DNA from: Pseudomonadales bacterium
GTDB taxonomy: Bacteria; Pseudomonadota; Gammaproteobacteria; Pseudomonadales; Azotimanducaceae
Length of the DNA: 64,000 nt
Assembly (NCBI GenBank): GCA_019634925.1
Contig: JAHCAL010000002.1
Coordinates: forward strand, 558,001-622,000
Reading direction: 5' to 3'
In this document: one piece after another, positions 28,535 to 37,009 of the stretch
Layout: every line of letters begins with the position of its first letter
Position numbering within the stretch: the stretch's first letter is position 1
The notes under the pieces: generated by a model
Databases searched by the model: none
The model's input: the letters and a program-made list of their open reading frames with translations, nothing else
Told to the model about the DNA's origin: nothing
Program-made: the position numbers and the translations under genes

Positions 28535-29617
28535 ATGAAAGCCGCCGTGCTACGCGAAGTGAACAAACCACTGGTCATCGAGGACATCCAGTACGGCAAT
28601 CCCGGTCCGCGCGAGGTGCTGATCCGCACCGTGGCCGCCGGGGTATGCCATTCGGACCTGCACTTTCAGAACGGCTCCTATCCGTACCCGCTGCCCGCGG
28701 TGCTGGGTCACGAGTCGGCCGGTGTGGTCGAAGCGGTCGGCAAGGACGTCACCTATGTCAAGCCGGGTGACCATGTCATCACCTGCCTGTCCGCCTTCTG
28801 TGGCCACTGCGAACACTGCCTGACCGGGCACATGTCGCTCTGCCAGGAACCGGAACTGCAGCGCGCGCCGGGTCAGCCGCCGCGGCTCGCCCGTGGTGGC
28901 GAGAACATCTGGCAGTTCCTGAACCTGTCGTCCTTCGCGGAGTACATGCTGGTCCACGAACATGCGATCGCGAAGATCCGCGAGGACATGCCGCTCGACC
29001 GCGCGGCGCTCATCGGCTGCGGTGTGACCACGGGCGTGGGCGCGGTCATCCACACCGCGAAGGTCGAGCCGGGCAGCACCGTGGCCGTCATCGGCTGCGG
29101 CGGGGTCGGCCTGTCCGCCATCAACGGTGCCGCGATCGCCGGCGCGGCCCGGATCATCGCCGTGGACATGGTGCCGAGCAAGCTCGAGCTCGCGCGCAAA
29201 TTCGGCGCGACCGACGTGGTGAATGCGAAGGAAGTCGATCCGATCGGCACGGTGGTCGAAATGACCCAGGGCGGCGTGCACTACTCGTTCGAGGCCATCG
29301 GCCTCAAGGTGACCGCGGAGCAGTCCTTCAAGATGCTGCGCCGCGGCGGCACCGCCACCATCATCGGCATGATTCCGGTCGGCACCAACATCGAGTTGCA
29401 CGGCCCCGAGTTCCTGATGGAACGCAAGATCCAGGGTTCGAACATGGGCTCGAACCGGTTCCGCGTCGACATGCCGCGGTTCGTCGAGTTCTACCTGCAG
29501 GGCCGCCTGCATCTCGACGACCTGATCTCGCGCCGCATCCGCCTCGAGGACGTCAACGACGGCATGGACGCGCTGAAGACCGGCGAAGTCGCCCGCAGCG
29601 TGATCATGTTCGACTGA
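28535..29617 (+). CDS. Zinc-dependent alcohol dehydrogenase
   Basis: This medium-chain dehydrogenase of 360 residues would oxidise an alcohol or aldehyde with NAD. The catalytic zinc site shows GVCHSDLHFQNG and GHESAG, the structural zinc cysteines lie in CGHCEHCLTGHMSLC, and the cofactor fold is VAVIGCGGVGLSAINGA. Residues VTTGVGAV are typical of class III/ADH-like enzymes of actinobacterial and proteobacterial origin. The ATG has GGGAGAA about 10 bases ahead. The 196-base region shared with divergent folK contains a partly repeated ATAGAG sequence but no clear promoter. It is monocistronic; the next gene (degQ) converges with a 4-base gap. Confidence 0.93.
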   Translation: MKAAVLREVNKPLVIEDIQYGNPGPREVLIRTVAAGVCHSDLHFQNGSYPYPLPAVLGHESAGVVEAVGKDVTYVKPGDHVITCLSAFCGHCEHCLTGHMSLCQEPELQRAPGQPPRLARGGENIWQFLNLSSFAEYMLVHEHAIAKIREDMPLDRAALIGCGVTTGVGAVIHTAKVEPGSTVAVIGCGGVGLSAINGAAIAGAARIIAVDMVPSKLELARKFGATDVVNAKEVDPIGTVVEMTQGGVHYSFEAIGLKVTAEQSFKMLRRGGTATIIGMIPVGTNIELHGPEFLMERKIQGSNMGSNRFRVDMPRFVEFYLQGRLHLDDLISRRIRLEDVNDGMDALKTGEVARSVIMFD

Positions 29618-29621
29618 CGCC

Positions 29622-30971
29622 TCAGCGGATCATGATGTAGCCGTACTGGCCCGACCGGTAGACGCGCAGCAGCAACTGCTGCTCGTTCAGGCGCGCGCCT
29701 TCACGCAGATCCGCGAGATTGCGGATGGCGCGACGGTTGATCGACACGATGACGTCACCCGGACGCACGCCCGATTGCCAGGCCGCGCTGCCGGCGTTGA
29801 CCTCGGTGACCAGCACGCCAGCGCCGGACGCCACGTCCTCGGCGCCGCGGAAGTTCTGCAGCACGGTCCCGACCAGGCGACGGTCGATGCGCTCGCCGGA
29901 GACCTTTTCGAGCGGGTCGTCGCGGACGTCCAGCGTCATGCGCCGGGTACGCCCGTCACGCAATACCTCGATCGGCACCTTTGCGCCGAGGAATATCACC
30001 GCCGCCTGACCGTGGAAGTCGGTCACGCGCCTGATCGCGCGGTCGCCGAGCCGCACGATGATGTCGCCGCTCCGCAGGCCCGCGCGCGCCGCAGCGCTCT
30101 CCGGCTCCACCTCGACCACGACCACGCCCTCGCGACGATCCACACCGAACGCCTCGGCCAGCTGCGGGTTCAAGCCCTGCACCGCGAGGCCCAGGAATCC
30201 GCGCCTGACCTCGCCATGCTGGATCAGCTGGCCCATGATGGCGCGTACCATGTTGGCCGGGATCGCGAACCCGATGCCGACGTTGCCGCCGGCCGGCGCC
30301 AGGATCGCGGTGTTGATCCCGACCAGGCGGCCCGAGAGGTCTACCAGCGCCCCGCCGGAATTGCCCGGATTGATCGAGGCATCGGTCTGGATGAAGTCCT
30401 CGTAGCCCTCGATGCCGAGCCCGCTGCGACCCAGCGCGCTCACGATCCCGCTGGTAACCGTCTGGTTCAGCCCGAACGGATTGCCGATCGCCACCACGAA
30501 GTCACCCACCCGGATGCTGCCGGAGTCGGCGAACTCGATCTGGACCAGGGCTTCGGGCGCCACCTTGAGCACCGCCAGGTCGACGCGCGGATCGGTGCCG
30601 ACCAGTTCGGCCGCGAGGACACGTCCGTCCGCGAGCGTGATGCTGATCTCGTCGGCCCGCTCGACCACGTGGTTGTTGGTCACGATGTAACCATTCGCGG
30701 CATCCACCACCACGCCGGAACCAGCGCTCTGGGTGCGCCGGTAGCGCTGCTGGTCCGGGACGTTGAAGAACCGCCGGAAGAACGGGTCCTCGAGCAGTGG
30801 GTTGCGCACCTGGACGGTGGTGTAGGTCGCGATGTTCACGACGGTCGGCGTGACCCGGTCCAGCATCGGTGCGAGGCTCGGCAGGGTCTGCCCATCGGGC
30901 AGGCTGCCCGGCAGGGCGGCCTGGGACCAACCCGCCACCATGAGGCAGACCGCCAGTAACAGAAAACGCAT
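29622..30971 (-). CDS. degQ: Do-family periplasmic serine protease
   Basis: This trypsin-like HtrA protease and chaperone of the envelope has 449 residues, including a signal peptide (about 1-18). The catalytic triad is His101 (TNNHVV), Asp131 (PRVDLAV) and Ser205 (NPGNSGGALVD), followed by two PDZ domains (about 250-340 and 365-449). DegP and DegQ cannot be separated reliably; degQ fits the short segment between the signal and the protease domain. Its ATG comes immediately after the TGA of the MFS gene with no spacing, so it is translated by coupling, an unusual arrangement for this protease. Confidence 0.92.
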   Translation of the reverse strand: MRFLLLAVCLMVAGWSQAALPGSLPDGQTLPSLAPMLDRVTPTVVNIATYTTVQVRNPLLEDPFFRRFFNVPDQQRYRRTQSAGSGVVVDAANGYIVTNNHVVERADEISITLADGRVLAAELVGTDPRVDLAVLKVAPEALVQIEFADSGSIRVGDFVVAIGNPFGLNQTVTSGIVSALGRSGLGIEGYEDFIQTDASINPGNSGGALVDLSGRLVGINTAILAPAGGNVGIGFAIPANMVRAIMGQLIQHGEVRRGFLGLAVQGLNPQLAEAFGVDRREGVVVVEVEPESAAARAGLRSGDIIVRLGDRAIRRVTDFHGQAAVIFLGAKVPIEVLRDGRTRRMTLDVRDDPLEKVSGERIDRRLVGTVLQNFRGAEDVASGAGVLVTEVNAGSAAWQSGVRPGDVIVSINRRAIRNLADLREGARLNEQQLLLRVYRSGQYGYIMIR

Positions 30972-32222
30972 TCAGGACTCCCCGATCGATGACGGAACTT
31001 CGACTGCGGAACGCGACGTCGGTTCGCGCCGCAGCGGTACCGCGCCCGCCGCCGTCATGGCAATCAGCGCCAGCGCCGACGCCAGCACGCCCGTCAGGTA
31101 GGCGGCACGATAGCCGCTGAGGTCGAAGATGAGACCGAGCAATGCTGGACCACCCGCTACACCGGCCACGGTCAGCGCGTTCGACAGCGAGAAGATCCGC
31201 GGGTACGCCCGCACCCCGAACCCTTCCGCGATCCAGAGCGGCTGCAGCATCAGCAGGTTGCCGACGGTGGCGCCGAACAGCGCTGCGCCCGTCAGCACCG
31301 CGGCGGGTGTCTCGGCGAGCGCGATCACGGCGAGCCCGATGCCCTGGCCGACCAGATTGCCGAGCGTGAACCAGCGGATCGGCACCCGTGTCACCAGCCA
31401 GCCGCCGAGGAACCGCCCGCTGATGCTGAACAGCGTGAGCAGCTGGATCGCGGTCGCCGCGACACGAAAGTCCGCAATCAGCTCGGCCCGGTTGTAGAGA
31501 TGCGCGATGCCGCCCACCTGCGCGCCCATGCAGAGCAGGTAACCGAGCGTGAGCAGCACGAAGAACCGCGTGCGGATCGCTTGCGGATAGTCCCAGTCGG
31601 GCGCTTCGTCCGTACCCCCGCCCATGCCGCCCGCCGGCTCGCGCGGGCGGGCGCGCAGCACCAACAGCACGAGCGGGACGATGATCACGACGAACGCGAG
31701 GCCGAACCACGGCAAAGCGCCTTCGAGCCCGAATGCGTGGAGCGCGCGCGCCGAGAGCGGGGTCAGCACGATGCCACCGGCAGAAAGACCTGTGGACGCG
31801 ACCGACAGCGCCACCGAACGATTGCGCCCGGGGAACCAGCGCGTCACCAGCGTAGTAGCGGTGATGATCGAGACCGCGCTGTTGCCGATGCCGAATACCC
31901 CGAACAGCAGGTAGATCGCCCAGAGCGAGCGCACGTGGCCGGCCAACCCGAGCGCGAGCCCGCCGAGCAGCGCACCGCCGACCATGACCAGGCGGATGTC
32001 GTAACGCTCGATCAGGCGCGCGATCACCATGCCGGCGACGCCGCCGGTGACGAAGAACAGGCTGACCGCTACGGATACCTGGGCGATCGCGAAGCCGCGT
32101 TCGGCCGCCAGCACGCTCATGTAGACCGAGAGGTTGTAGAAACCGAAGCCTGACGACGCTGTCAGGACGACGAACAGGCCGGCGACCACCCACCAGCCGT
32201 AATAGATGCGCAATGCGGACAT
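30972..32222 (-). CDS. MFS transporter
   Basis: This major-facilitator protein of the inner membrane has 416 residues and about 12 hydrophobic helices. It begins MSALRIYYGWWVVAG, a start typical of the oxalate/formate and monocarboxylate-like MFS groups. The central loop is charged (RARPREPAGG onward). The ATG at 32222 follows GGGGA at spacing 6; a longer frame lacks homology. A small GC hairpin lies 32 bases upstream (32254-32270). It is coupled to degQ. The substrate is likely a carboxylate, but this is not shown. Confidence 0.88.
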   Translation of the reverse strand: MSALRIYYGWWVVAGLFVVLTASSGFGFYNLSVYMSVLAAERGFAIAQVSVAVSLFFVTGGVAGMVIARLIERYDIRLVMVGGALLGGLALGLAGHVRSLWAIYLLFGVFGIGNSAVSIITATTLVTRWFPGRNRSVALSVASTGLSAGGIVLTPLSARALHAFGLEGALPWFGLAFVVIIVPLVLLVLRARPREPAGGMGGGTDEAPDWDYPQAIRTRFFVLLTLGYLLCMGAQVGGIAHLYNRAELIADFRVAATAIQLLTLFSISGRFLGGWLVTRVPIRWFTLGNLVGQGIGLAVIALAETPAAVLTGAALFGATVGNLLMLQPLWIAEGFGVRAYPRIFSLSNALTVAGVAGGPALLGLIFDLSGYRAAYLTGVLASALALIAMTAAGAVPLRREPTSRSAVEVPSSIGES

Positions 32223-32321
32223 GCGGGTCCCCGGACCGTGAACACCAATCGTACCGCCCAACAGGGGCGGCGTGGCACTTCCGATCCAGTCGCCCTGGTG
32301 GCGCAGAACGAAACGTCGGCG

Positions 32322-32753
32322 TCAGGCCAGCCCGGCCAGCGTCTGGCGCAGTTCTTCCAGCACGGACTCACCGAACCGATGACGCACCGCGTCCTGGGGT
32401 TGCCCATGGCTGAAGTCGGTGACTCTGAACATTCGCTCGCCCCAGCCGGGCTCAAGCAGCCGCACGCCACCGTTGGAGAATGCTTCGAGTTCTGCCCCGC
32501 TGCAGCAGCAGCGCCACCGTCGAACCGATGGGATGAGCCGCGTGGTCGCCCTGTCACGCTCCACCAGGGGGCCGGGCGCCGTCACGGGAGCCGGCAGGTG
32601 ACGGTTCTCACGTCCTCGCGTGTGGCCGGCAGGCACCACTGCCGAGGCACCGGTCCCAGCCCCCATGGTGAGCCCGGCCAACCACACTGTCGCGCCGCCG
32701 ACGAACGTTCGACGCGAGCAGACGAACGCACCCGGGGATTGCGCGGCACGCAT
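32322..32753 (-). CDS. Putative Tat-exported protein coupled to Hcp-like gene
   Basis: The 143-residue product starts with a twin-arginine-type signal (CSRRTFVGG, Arg14-Arg15) and a hydrophobic core ending near ASA. The mature part has a triple cysteine (RWRCCCSGAE), then EAFSNGGVRLLEPGWGERMF and an alpha-helical end (VLEELRQTLAGLA). I recognise no family. Its ATG overlaps the Hcp-like stop by one base (TGATG), so both are translated from one message. The pairing of a T6SS-tube-like protein with a Tat substrate is not one I know. Confidence 0.6.
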   Translation of the reverse strand: MRAAQSPGAFVCSRRTFVGGATVWLAGLTMGAGTGASAVVPAGHTRGRENRHLPAPVTAPGPLVERDRATTRLIPSVRRWRCCCSGAELEAFSNGGVRLLEPGWGERMFRVTDFSHGQPQDAVRHRFGESVLEELRQTLAGLA

Positions 32754-33241
32754 CACGAAACTGCACTCAGGTTCGCGTTCCACGACTGCGACGACGGGAG
32801 GTTGTCTACCCGAAACGACTGGTAGGTCAGCGTGACCCGCTCCAGCACGGGCACATTGGCGCTATCCGCGTGGAGGTTGCTCATCATCTCGGTGCGTACC
32901 GCCGCAACCCGCCCGTTCTGAATGATGTACACCTGCAACAGTCGCAAGGAGCCGTCATCCGGGTGGGGGTCGAAGAACTTGAATGCGCCATCGATGCGCT
33001 GCCCCAGGGCCCACGCCTGCATCAGTTGCGGCGTCGACTGGTCGATGCGTTTGGTGAACGTGATCGGTCCGGGCACCAATCTGACGCCGCGGTCTCCCGT
33101 TTGGGTGACCAGTTCATGATAAAAGCCATGCGCCTCGATATGCTCGACGGATACGTCGACGCCACCAATGACGTTCACCGATACCGAGCCCGAAAGGGAC
33201 TGCCCCTGGATGCTGAGCGCCGCATACATGTTGACTGCCAC
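32753..33241 (-). CDS. Hcp-like protein (type VI secretion tube family)
   Basis: The 162-residue product resembles Hcp1-family proteins, which form the inner tube of type VI secretion systems. Matching parts are the start MAVNMYAALSIQGQS, ITFTKRIDQSTPQLMQAWA (the position of the Hcp xKxIDxxSPxLxxA motif), KFFDPHP and the end VLERVTLTYQSFRV. No other T6SS gene is in the window. The GTG start has a G-rich stretch about 9-14 bases ahead. It is coupled to the Tat-signal gene downstream and is divergent from pabBC across about 190 bases. It may be an orphan secreted Hcp or a repurposed one. Confidence 0.75.
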   Translation of the reverse strand: MAVNMYAALSIQGQSLSGSVSVNVIGGVDVSVEHIEAHGFYHELVTQTGDRGVRLVPGPITFTKRIDQSTPQLMQAWALGQRIDGAFKFFDPHPDDGSLRLLQVYIIQNGRVAAVRTEMMSNLHADSANVPVLERVTLTYQSFRVDNLPSSQSWNANLSAVS

Positions 33242-33429
33242 GATCCAATGCCCCCGAATTCGCCACTGTCGGCCAGCACGTTAGCCGAGCAAGGAACGAA
33301 CCCGCCATCCCGCGTTCACGGGATGCCTGTCTTCGTCGCACCGGTCGGGGTAAGGTTGCACGCCTCCAGCCACCCCGGGAAGTACGTGTACGGTTCGCAC
33401 GCCAGTTGCCCAGCACCGACGGTCCGGCC

Positions 33430-35226
33430 ATGACGCTTCGCATCGTCCTGCGCGACCAGCGTGAGGGTCTGTGGCTGGAACTGTCGGAGCCATGCGCGAC
33501 GTTCGTCGCGCGCGACGCATCCGCGGTCTTGCCCGTGGTAGAAGCCGCGGAGGATGCGGCGCGGAACGGCGCACGCCACGTGGCGGGCTTTCTCGCCTAC
33601 GAGGCGGCACCCGCGTTCGACCCCGTACTCACCGTGCACCCACCAGGCCAGCTGCCGGTCGCGTGGTTCACGGCCTTCGCCCATGCAACACCGGTCCCGG
33701 CACCGACTCCGTGCGGTCCGCCGCCGCAACTCAACTGGCGGCCGAGCCTCGACGAGCCGGCCTACCGGCGGGCCATCGCGACGATCCGCGAACTGATCCG
33801 GTCCGGCGACACCTACCAGGTGAACTTCAGCTACCGCCTGCGCGCCGAACTCGACGCAGCGACTCGCGCCGATCCCGCGAGAGTATTCGCGGCCATGGTC
33901 ACTCGTCAGCCGGACGGGCTCGGCGCCTACATCGAGACCGACGACTGGGCGATCGCGTGCGCGTCGCACGAACTGTTCTTCGCATGGCAGGACGGCCGCG
34001 TGGTCTCGCGCCCCATGAAGGGCACGGCGGAACGCGGCGCGGACCCGGCAGCGGACCATGGCCGGCGCGCGTGGCTCGCCGCGTCGGCGAAGAACCGCGC
34101 CGAGAACCTGATGATCACCGACATGGTGCGCAACGACCTCGGCCGCATCGCCCGGCCCGGCAGCGTGCAGACGACCGACCTGTTCGCGCTCGAGCAACAC
34201 CCGACGCTGTGGCAGATGACCAGCACGGTGTCGGCTGCGACCGACACGGACCTGGTCGGCATCCTGCGCGCACTGTTCCCCGCGGCCTCGATCACCGGCG
34301 CGCCGAAGCGCCGGACCATGGAGATCATCCGCACGCTCGAGTCCGATCCGCGCCAGATCTACACAGGTACGATCGGCTACCTGCGCCCGGACGGCAGCGC
34401 CCAGTTCAACGTGGCGATCCGTACCGCCGCGATCGACCGGCACACCGGGATCGCCGAGTACGGAGTCGGTGGCGGCATCGTCTGGGATTCGGACGCCGAC
34501 GAGGAGTACGCCGAGAGCCGCGCCAAGGCGCTGATCGTGGCGCCTGCCGCATTCGAGTTGCTGGAGACCCTGCGCTGGAGCCCCGACGCGGGTTATGCGT
34601 ACCTCGACCGACATCTGGCCAGGCTCGCCCGATCCGCGCGGTACTTTGCCTTCCCGTTCGACGAAACGCGCATACGCCGGGCGCTCGACGACGCCGCGGC
34701 CGGATTCCCGCCAGCCGCGCAGCGCGTGCGCCTGCTGCTCGATGCCCGCGGCGTACCGACCCTGCAGCACGCCGAACTGGCCCCGCTGCCGGCCGACTAC
34801 CGCGTCGCGCTGGCGCCGGAGCCCTGTGCCGTACTCGACAGTCCGTTCGTCTGCAACAAGACGACCAACCGCACGCTCTACGATCGGGCCCGTTCGAGCG
34901 TTGCCGATGTGGACGACGTATTGCTCTGGAATACACGCGGCGAACTGACCGAGTCATGCATCGCCAATCTGGTGGTCGAACTCGACGGCGTACGCGTGAC
35001 ACCGCCGGTATCGAGCGGTCTGCTGCCCGGTGTCTTGCGCGAGCACCTCCTCGAGAGCGGGCTGGTCCGCGAGCGGGTGGTGCGCCGCGACGATCTGGCC
35101 CGCTGCACGGGTATCTGGCTCGTCAACGCACTGCGCGGCATGTGGCCGGCCAGGCTCGTGGTGCCGGATGCCGGCGACGCCGCCTATACTGCCCGCTCAA
35201 CCGGACCAGGAGCAGCCGTTCGATGA
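33430..35226 (+). CDS. pabBC: Aminodeoxychorismate synthase / aminodeoxychorismate lyase fusion
   Basis: This fused enzyme of 598 residues makes p-aminobenzoate for folate. The N-terminal chorismate-binding PabB part (to about residue 375) shows SGDTYQVNFSYRL, RPMKGTAERG, NRAENLMITDMVRNDLGR and FPAASITGAPKRR. The C-terminal PabC part is a class IV PLP fold with CNKTTNRTLYD around the PLP lysine and NTRGELTESCIANLVV. Such fusions are known in several bacteria. The glutamine amidotransferase PabA is not nearby. The stop overlaps the ATG of a PhyH gene (ATGA). Confidence 0.94.
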   Translation: MTLRIVLRDQREGLWLELSEPCATFVARDASAVLPVVEAAEDAARNGARHVAGFLAYEAAPAFDPVLTVHPPGQLPVAWFTAFAHATPVPAPTPCGPPPQLNWRPSLDEPAYRRAIATIRELIRSGDTYQVNFSYRLRAELDAATRADPARVFAAMVTRQPDGLGAYIETDDWAIACASHELFFAWQDGRVVSRPMKGTAERGADPAADHGRRAWLAASAKNRAENLMITDMVRNDLGRIARPGSVQTTDLFALEQHPTLWQMTSTVSAATDTDLVGILRALFPAASITGAPKRRTMEIIRTLESDPRQIYTGTIGYLRPDGSAQFNVAIRTAAIDRHTGIAEYGVGGGIVWDSDADEEYAESRAKALIVAPAAFELLETLRWSPDAGYAYLDRHLARLARSARYFAFPFDETRIRRALDDAAAGFPPAAQRVRLLLDARGVPTLQHAELAPLPADYRVALAPEPCAVLDSPFVCNKTTNRTLYDRARSSVADVDDVLLWNTRGELTESCIANLVVELDGVRVTPPVSSGLLPGVLREHLLESGLVRERVVRRDDLARCTGIWLVNALRGMWPARLVVPDAGDAAYTARSTGPGAAVR

Positions 35227-36056
35227 CAGTGGAAGATCCAGCTGCGCGCTTCCTGCGCGACGGCGTCCTGCACCTGCCGGGTGCGCTGCCAGCGGAAACG
35301 TTGCACGCCGCGGAGGCCGCCTACACCTGGAGCATCGAGCATCCGGGTCCGGGTGCGGCGCGCCTGCCGGCGCGCGGCGACGGCACGTTCTACCAGGATC
35401 TCGCCAATCCGGCGGCACTCCCGGTCTACACGCCGCTGGTACGTGCCCCGGCGATCGCCGACCTGGTCACCACGCTGTTCGGGCAGCCCGACGCCTGGTT
35501 CATGTACGAGCAGATCTTTCTGAAGGAGAACGGCACGACGCGGCGCACGCCCTGGCACCAGGACACGCCGTACCTGCCGGTCGAGGGTCGTGACCTGCTG
35601 GTCATGTGGATCACGTTCGAGCCGGTCGATGCCGCGCACGCACTCGAATTCGTGCGCGGTTCGCACAACGGCCCCCTGTACGACGGGTCACGTTTCGATC
35701 CGGACGACGACACCGCACCCCTGTACGGCACCGGCGATTTCCCGCCGCTGCCCGACATCGAGGCGGCCCGTGCGGCCTGGGACATCGTGTCCTGGGACGT
35801 GCGGCCGGGTGACGTGCTGCTGTTCCATCCCTCCGCGCTGCACGGGGGCGCGCCGACCCATCGCGGCATGCGCCGGCGCACGCTGTCGCTCAGATTCTTC
35901 GGTGCCAATGCGCGGGTCGCGCAGCGGCCCGGCATGAAACCGGTGGAGCAGGATGCGCGTCCGCTGCCGGATGACGTGCACCCGCTCACGCGCATGCGGC
36001 GCGTGCCGCCCGGTGCCGTGTTTCGCGACCCGGGATTCCCGTCGCTGCGCGGATGA
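35223..36056 (+). CDS. Phytanoyl-CoA dioxygenase (PhyH) family protein
   Basis: This Fe(II)/2-oxoglutarate-dependent oxygenase of 277 residues is on the double-stranded beta-helix fold. The facial triad is His112 and Asp114 (WHQDTPY) plus His207 (FHPSALHGG); the 2-oxoglutarate-binding Arg is probably in RRRTLSLRF. Bacterial PhyH proteins hydroxylate varied small molecules, so the name does not fix the substrate. It overlaps the pabBC stop (ATGA) and is followed by a dienelactone hydrolase, implying an operon whose members have no obvious common pathway. Confidence 0.88.
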   Translation: MTVEDPAARFLRDGVLHLPGALPAETLHAAEAAYTWSIEHPGPGAARLPARGDGTFYQDLANPAALPVYTPLVRAPAIADLVTTLFGQPDAWFMYEQIFLKENGTTRRTPWHQDTPYLPVEGRDLLVMWITFEPVDAAHALEFVRGSHNGPLYDGSRFDPDDDTAPLYGTGDFPPLPDIEAARAAWDIVSWDVRPGDVLLFHPSALHGGAPTHRGMRRRTLSLRFFGANARVAQRPGMKPVEQDARPLPDDVHPLTRMRRVPPGAVFRDPGFPSLRG

Positions 36057-36091
36057 TGCATCCTCGCGCCAACCACCAGGGAGACAGCGCC

Positions 36092-36766
36092 ATGACCGAG
36101 ACCCGCGACGAAGAGCTCACGAGCCCGCTCGACGGCTTCCGATTCACCGCCGCACGCGCGAAGCCCGCTGGCGAACGCAAGGGTGGCGTCGTCGTGATCC
36201 AGGAGATCTTCGGGGTCTCGCCGCACATCCGCGAGATCTGCGGTTTCTATGCGGACCACGGCTACGAAGCGATCGCGCCCTCGCTGTACGACCGCATCGA
36301 GAAGAACTTCCGCGTCACGGAACCCAACGAAGCGGGCTTCGCCAAGGGCATCAAGGGCGCCACGACGACACCGCCCGACCAGGTCGTCGCCGACCTGCAG
36401 GCCAGCATCGACGCCCTCGGCGCCGGCCCGATCTACGTGACCGGGTTCTGCTACGGCGGCGCCATGTCGTGGCTCGCCGCCGCGCGCTGCACCGGCCTGA
36501 AGGCTGCATCCGGGTTCTACGGCGGCATGATCCCCAACCTGCTCGACCAGGCGCCGAAGATTCCGATCATTCTGCATTTCGGCAAGGAGGATGCGCACAT
36601 CCCGATGGCAGCGGTGGACAAGATCAGGGCCGCGGCGCCGGACGTGCCCATCTATCTCTACGACGCGGGCCATGGTTTCTGCCGACGCAACAGCACGGAC
36701 TTCCACGCGGCTTCCTGCGATCTCGCGCTGCAGCGGACGCTCGATTTCTTCGCGGCGAACCGCTGA
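36092..36766 (+). CDS. Dienelactone hydrolase family protein
   Basis: This alpha/beta hydrolase of 224 residues would open lactones or cleave esters. The nucleophile is Cys120 in GFCYGGAMSW, as in true dienelactone hydrolases, with Glu38 in IQEIFGV and His in DAGHGFCRR. The ATG at 36092 follows AGGGAGA; an ATG 13 codons earlier overlaps the PhyH stop but lacks this site. It is last in the pabBC-phyH unit. No aromatic ring-cleavage enzyme is nearby, so a role in chlorocatechol breakdown is not supported. Confidence 0.9.
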   Translation: MTETRDEELTSPLDGFRFTAARAKPAGERKGGVVVIQEIFGVSPHIREICGFYADHGYEAIAPSLYDRIEKNFRVTEPNEAGFAKGIKGATTTPPDQVVADLQASIDALGAGPIYVTGFCYGGAMSWLAAARCTGLKAASGFYGGMIPNLLDQAPKIPIILHFGKEDAHIPMAAVDKIRAAAPDVPIYLYDAGHGFCRRNSTDFHAASCDLALQRTLDFFAANR

Positions 36767-36782
36767 GGCCTTGCAGTCGGCG

Positions 36783-36817
36783 CTGGCGTCCCGATCTATC
36801 TGATCGGCTGACGCCAG
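36783..36817. terminator. Long hairpin between the hydrolase gene and tRNA-Gly
   Basis: Fourteen base pairs (8 outer, 6 inner, with a 2-base bulge on the right arm) close a TATCT loop. It lies 17 bases after the hydrolase stop and just beyond the 3' end of the convergent tRNA. There is no T-tract, so it is at best a factor-assisted bidirectional terminator. Confidence 0.55.
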
Positions 36818-36824
36818 ATGGACG

Positions 36825-36900
36825 TGGAGCGGGACACGGGACTCGAACCCGTCGCCTACAGCTTGGGAAGCTGTCGCTCTACCAGATGAGCTAGTCCCGC
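36825..36900 (-). tRNA. tRNA-Gly (anticodon CCC)
   Basis: A complete cloverleaf reads on the minus strand: 7-base acceptor stem GCGGGAC/GTCCCGC, D-arm with GCTCATCTGGTAGAGC, anticodon stem ACAGC/GCTGT around the loop TTCCCAA (anticodon CCC), and T-arm GGGTTCGAGTCCC. The discriminator base is U and CCA is encoded. It decodes the GGG glycine codon, which is used in this GC-rich sequence. Nothing at its 3' end suggests an integrated element. Confidence 0.97.
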
Positions 36901-36935
36901 GAGGAACTTCGGCCAGGGCGCAGTGCGCGACGCGG

Positions 36936-36941
36936 ATTATG
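36936..36941 (-). promoter_or_regulatory. Possible -10 element for tRNA-Gly
   Basis: CATAAT on the minus strand differs from consensus by one base and would start transcription about 28 bases before the mature tRNA. No good -35 is visible. Confidence 0.4.
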
Positions 36942-37009
36942 ACAAAACACCCCCGCGTCGCACCAGCGGGTGCGCCGACGGACCCGGGTGGCCCGCCAGC
37001 CCCTCCGCG

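Noticed and set aside
32753-33241. Type VI secretion gene cluster
   Set aside because: Only one Hcp-like gene was found. No sheath, baseplate, VgrG, ClpV or membrane-complex gene lies in the window.
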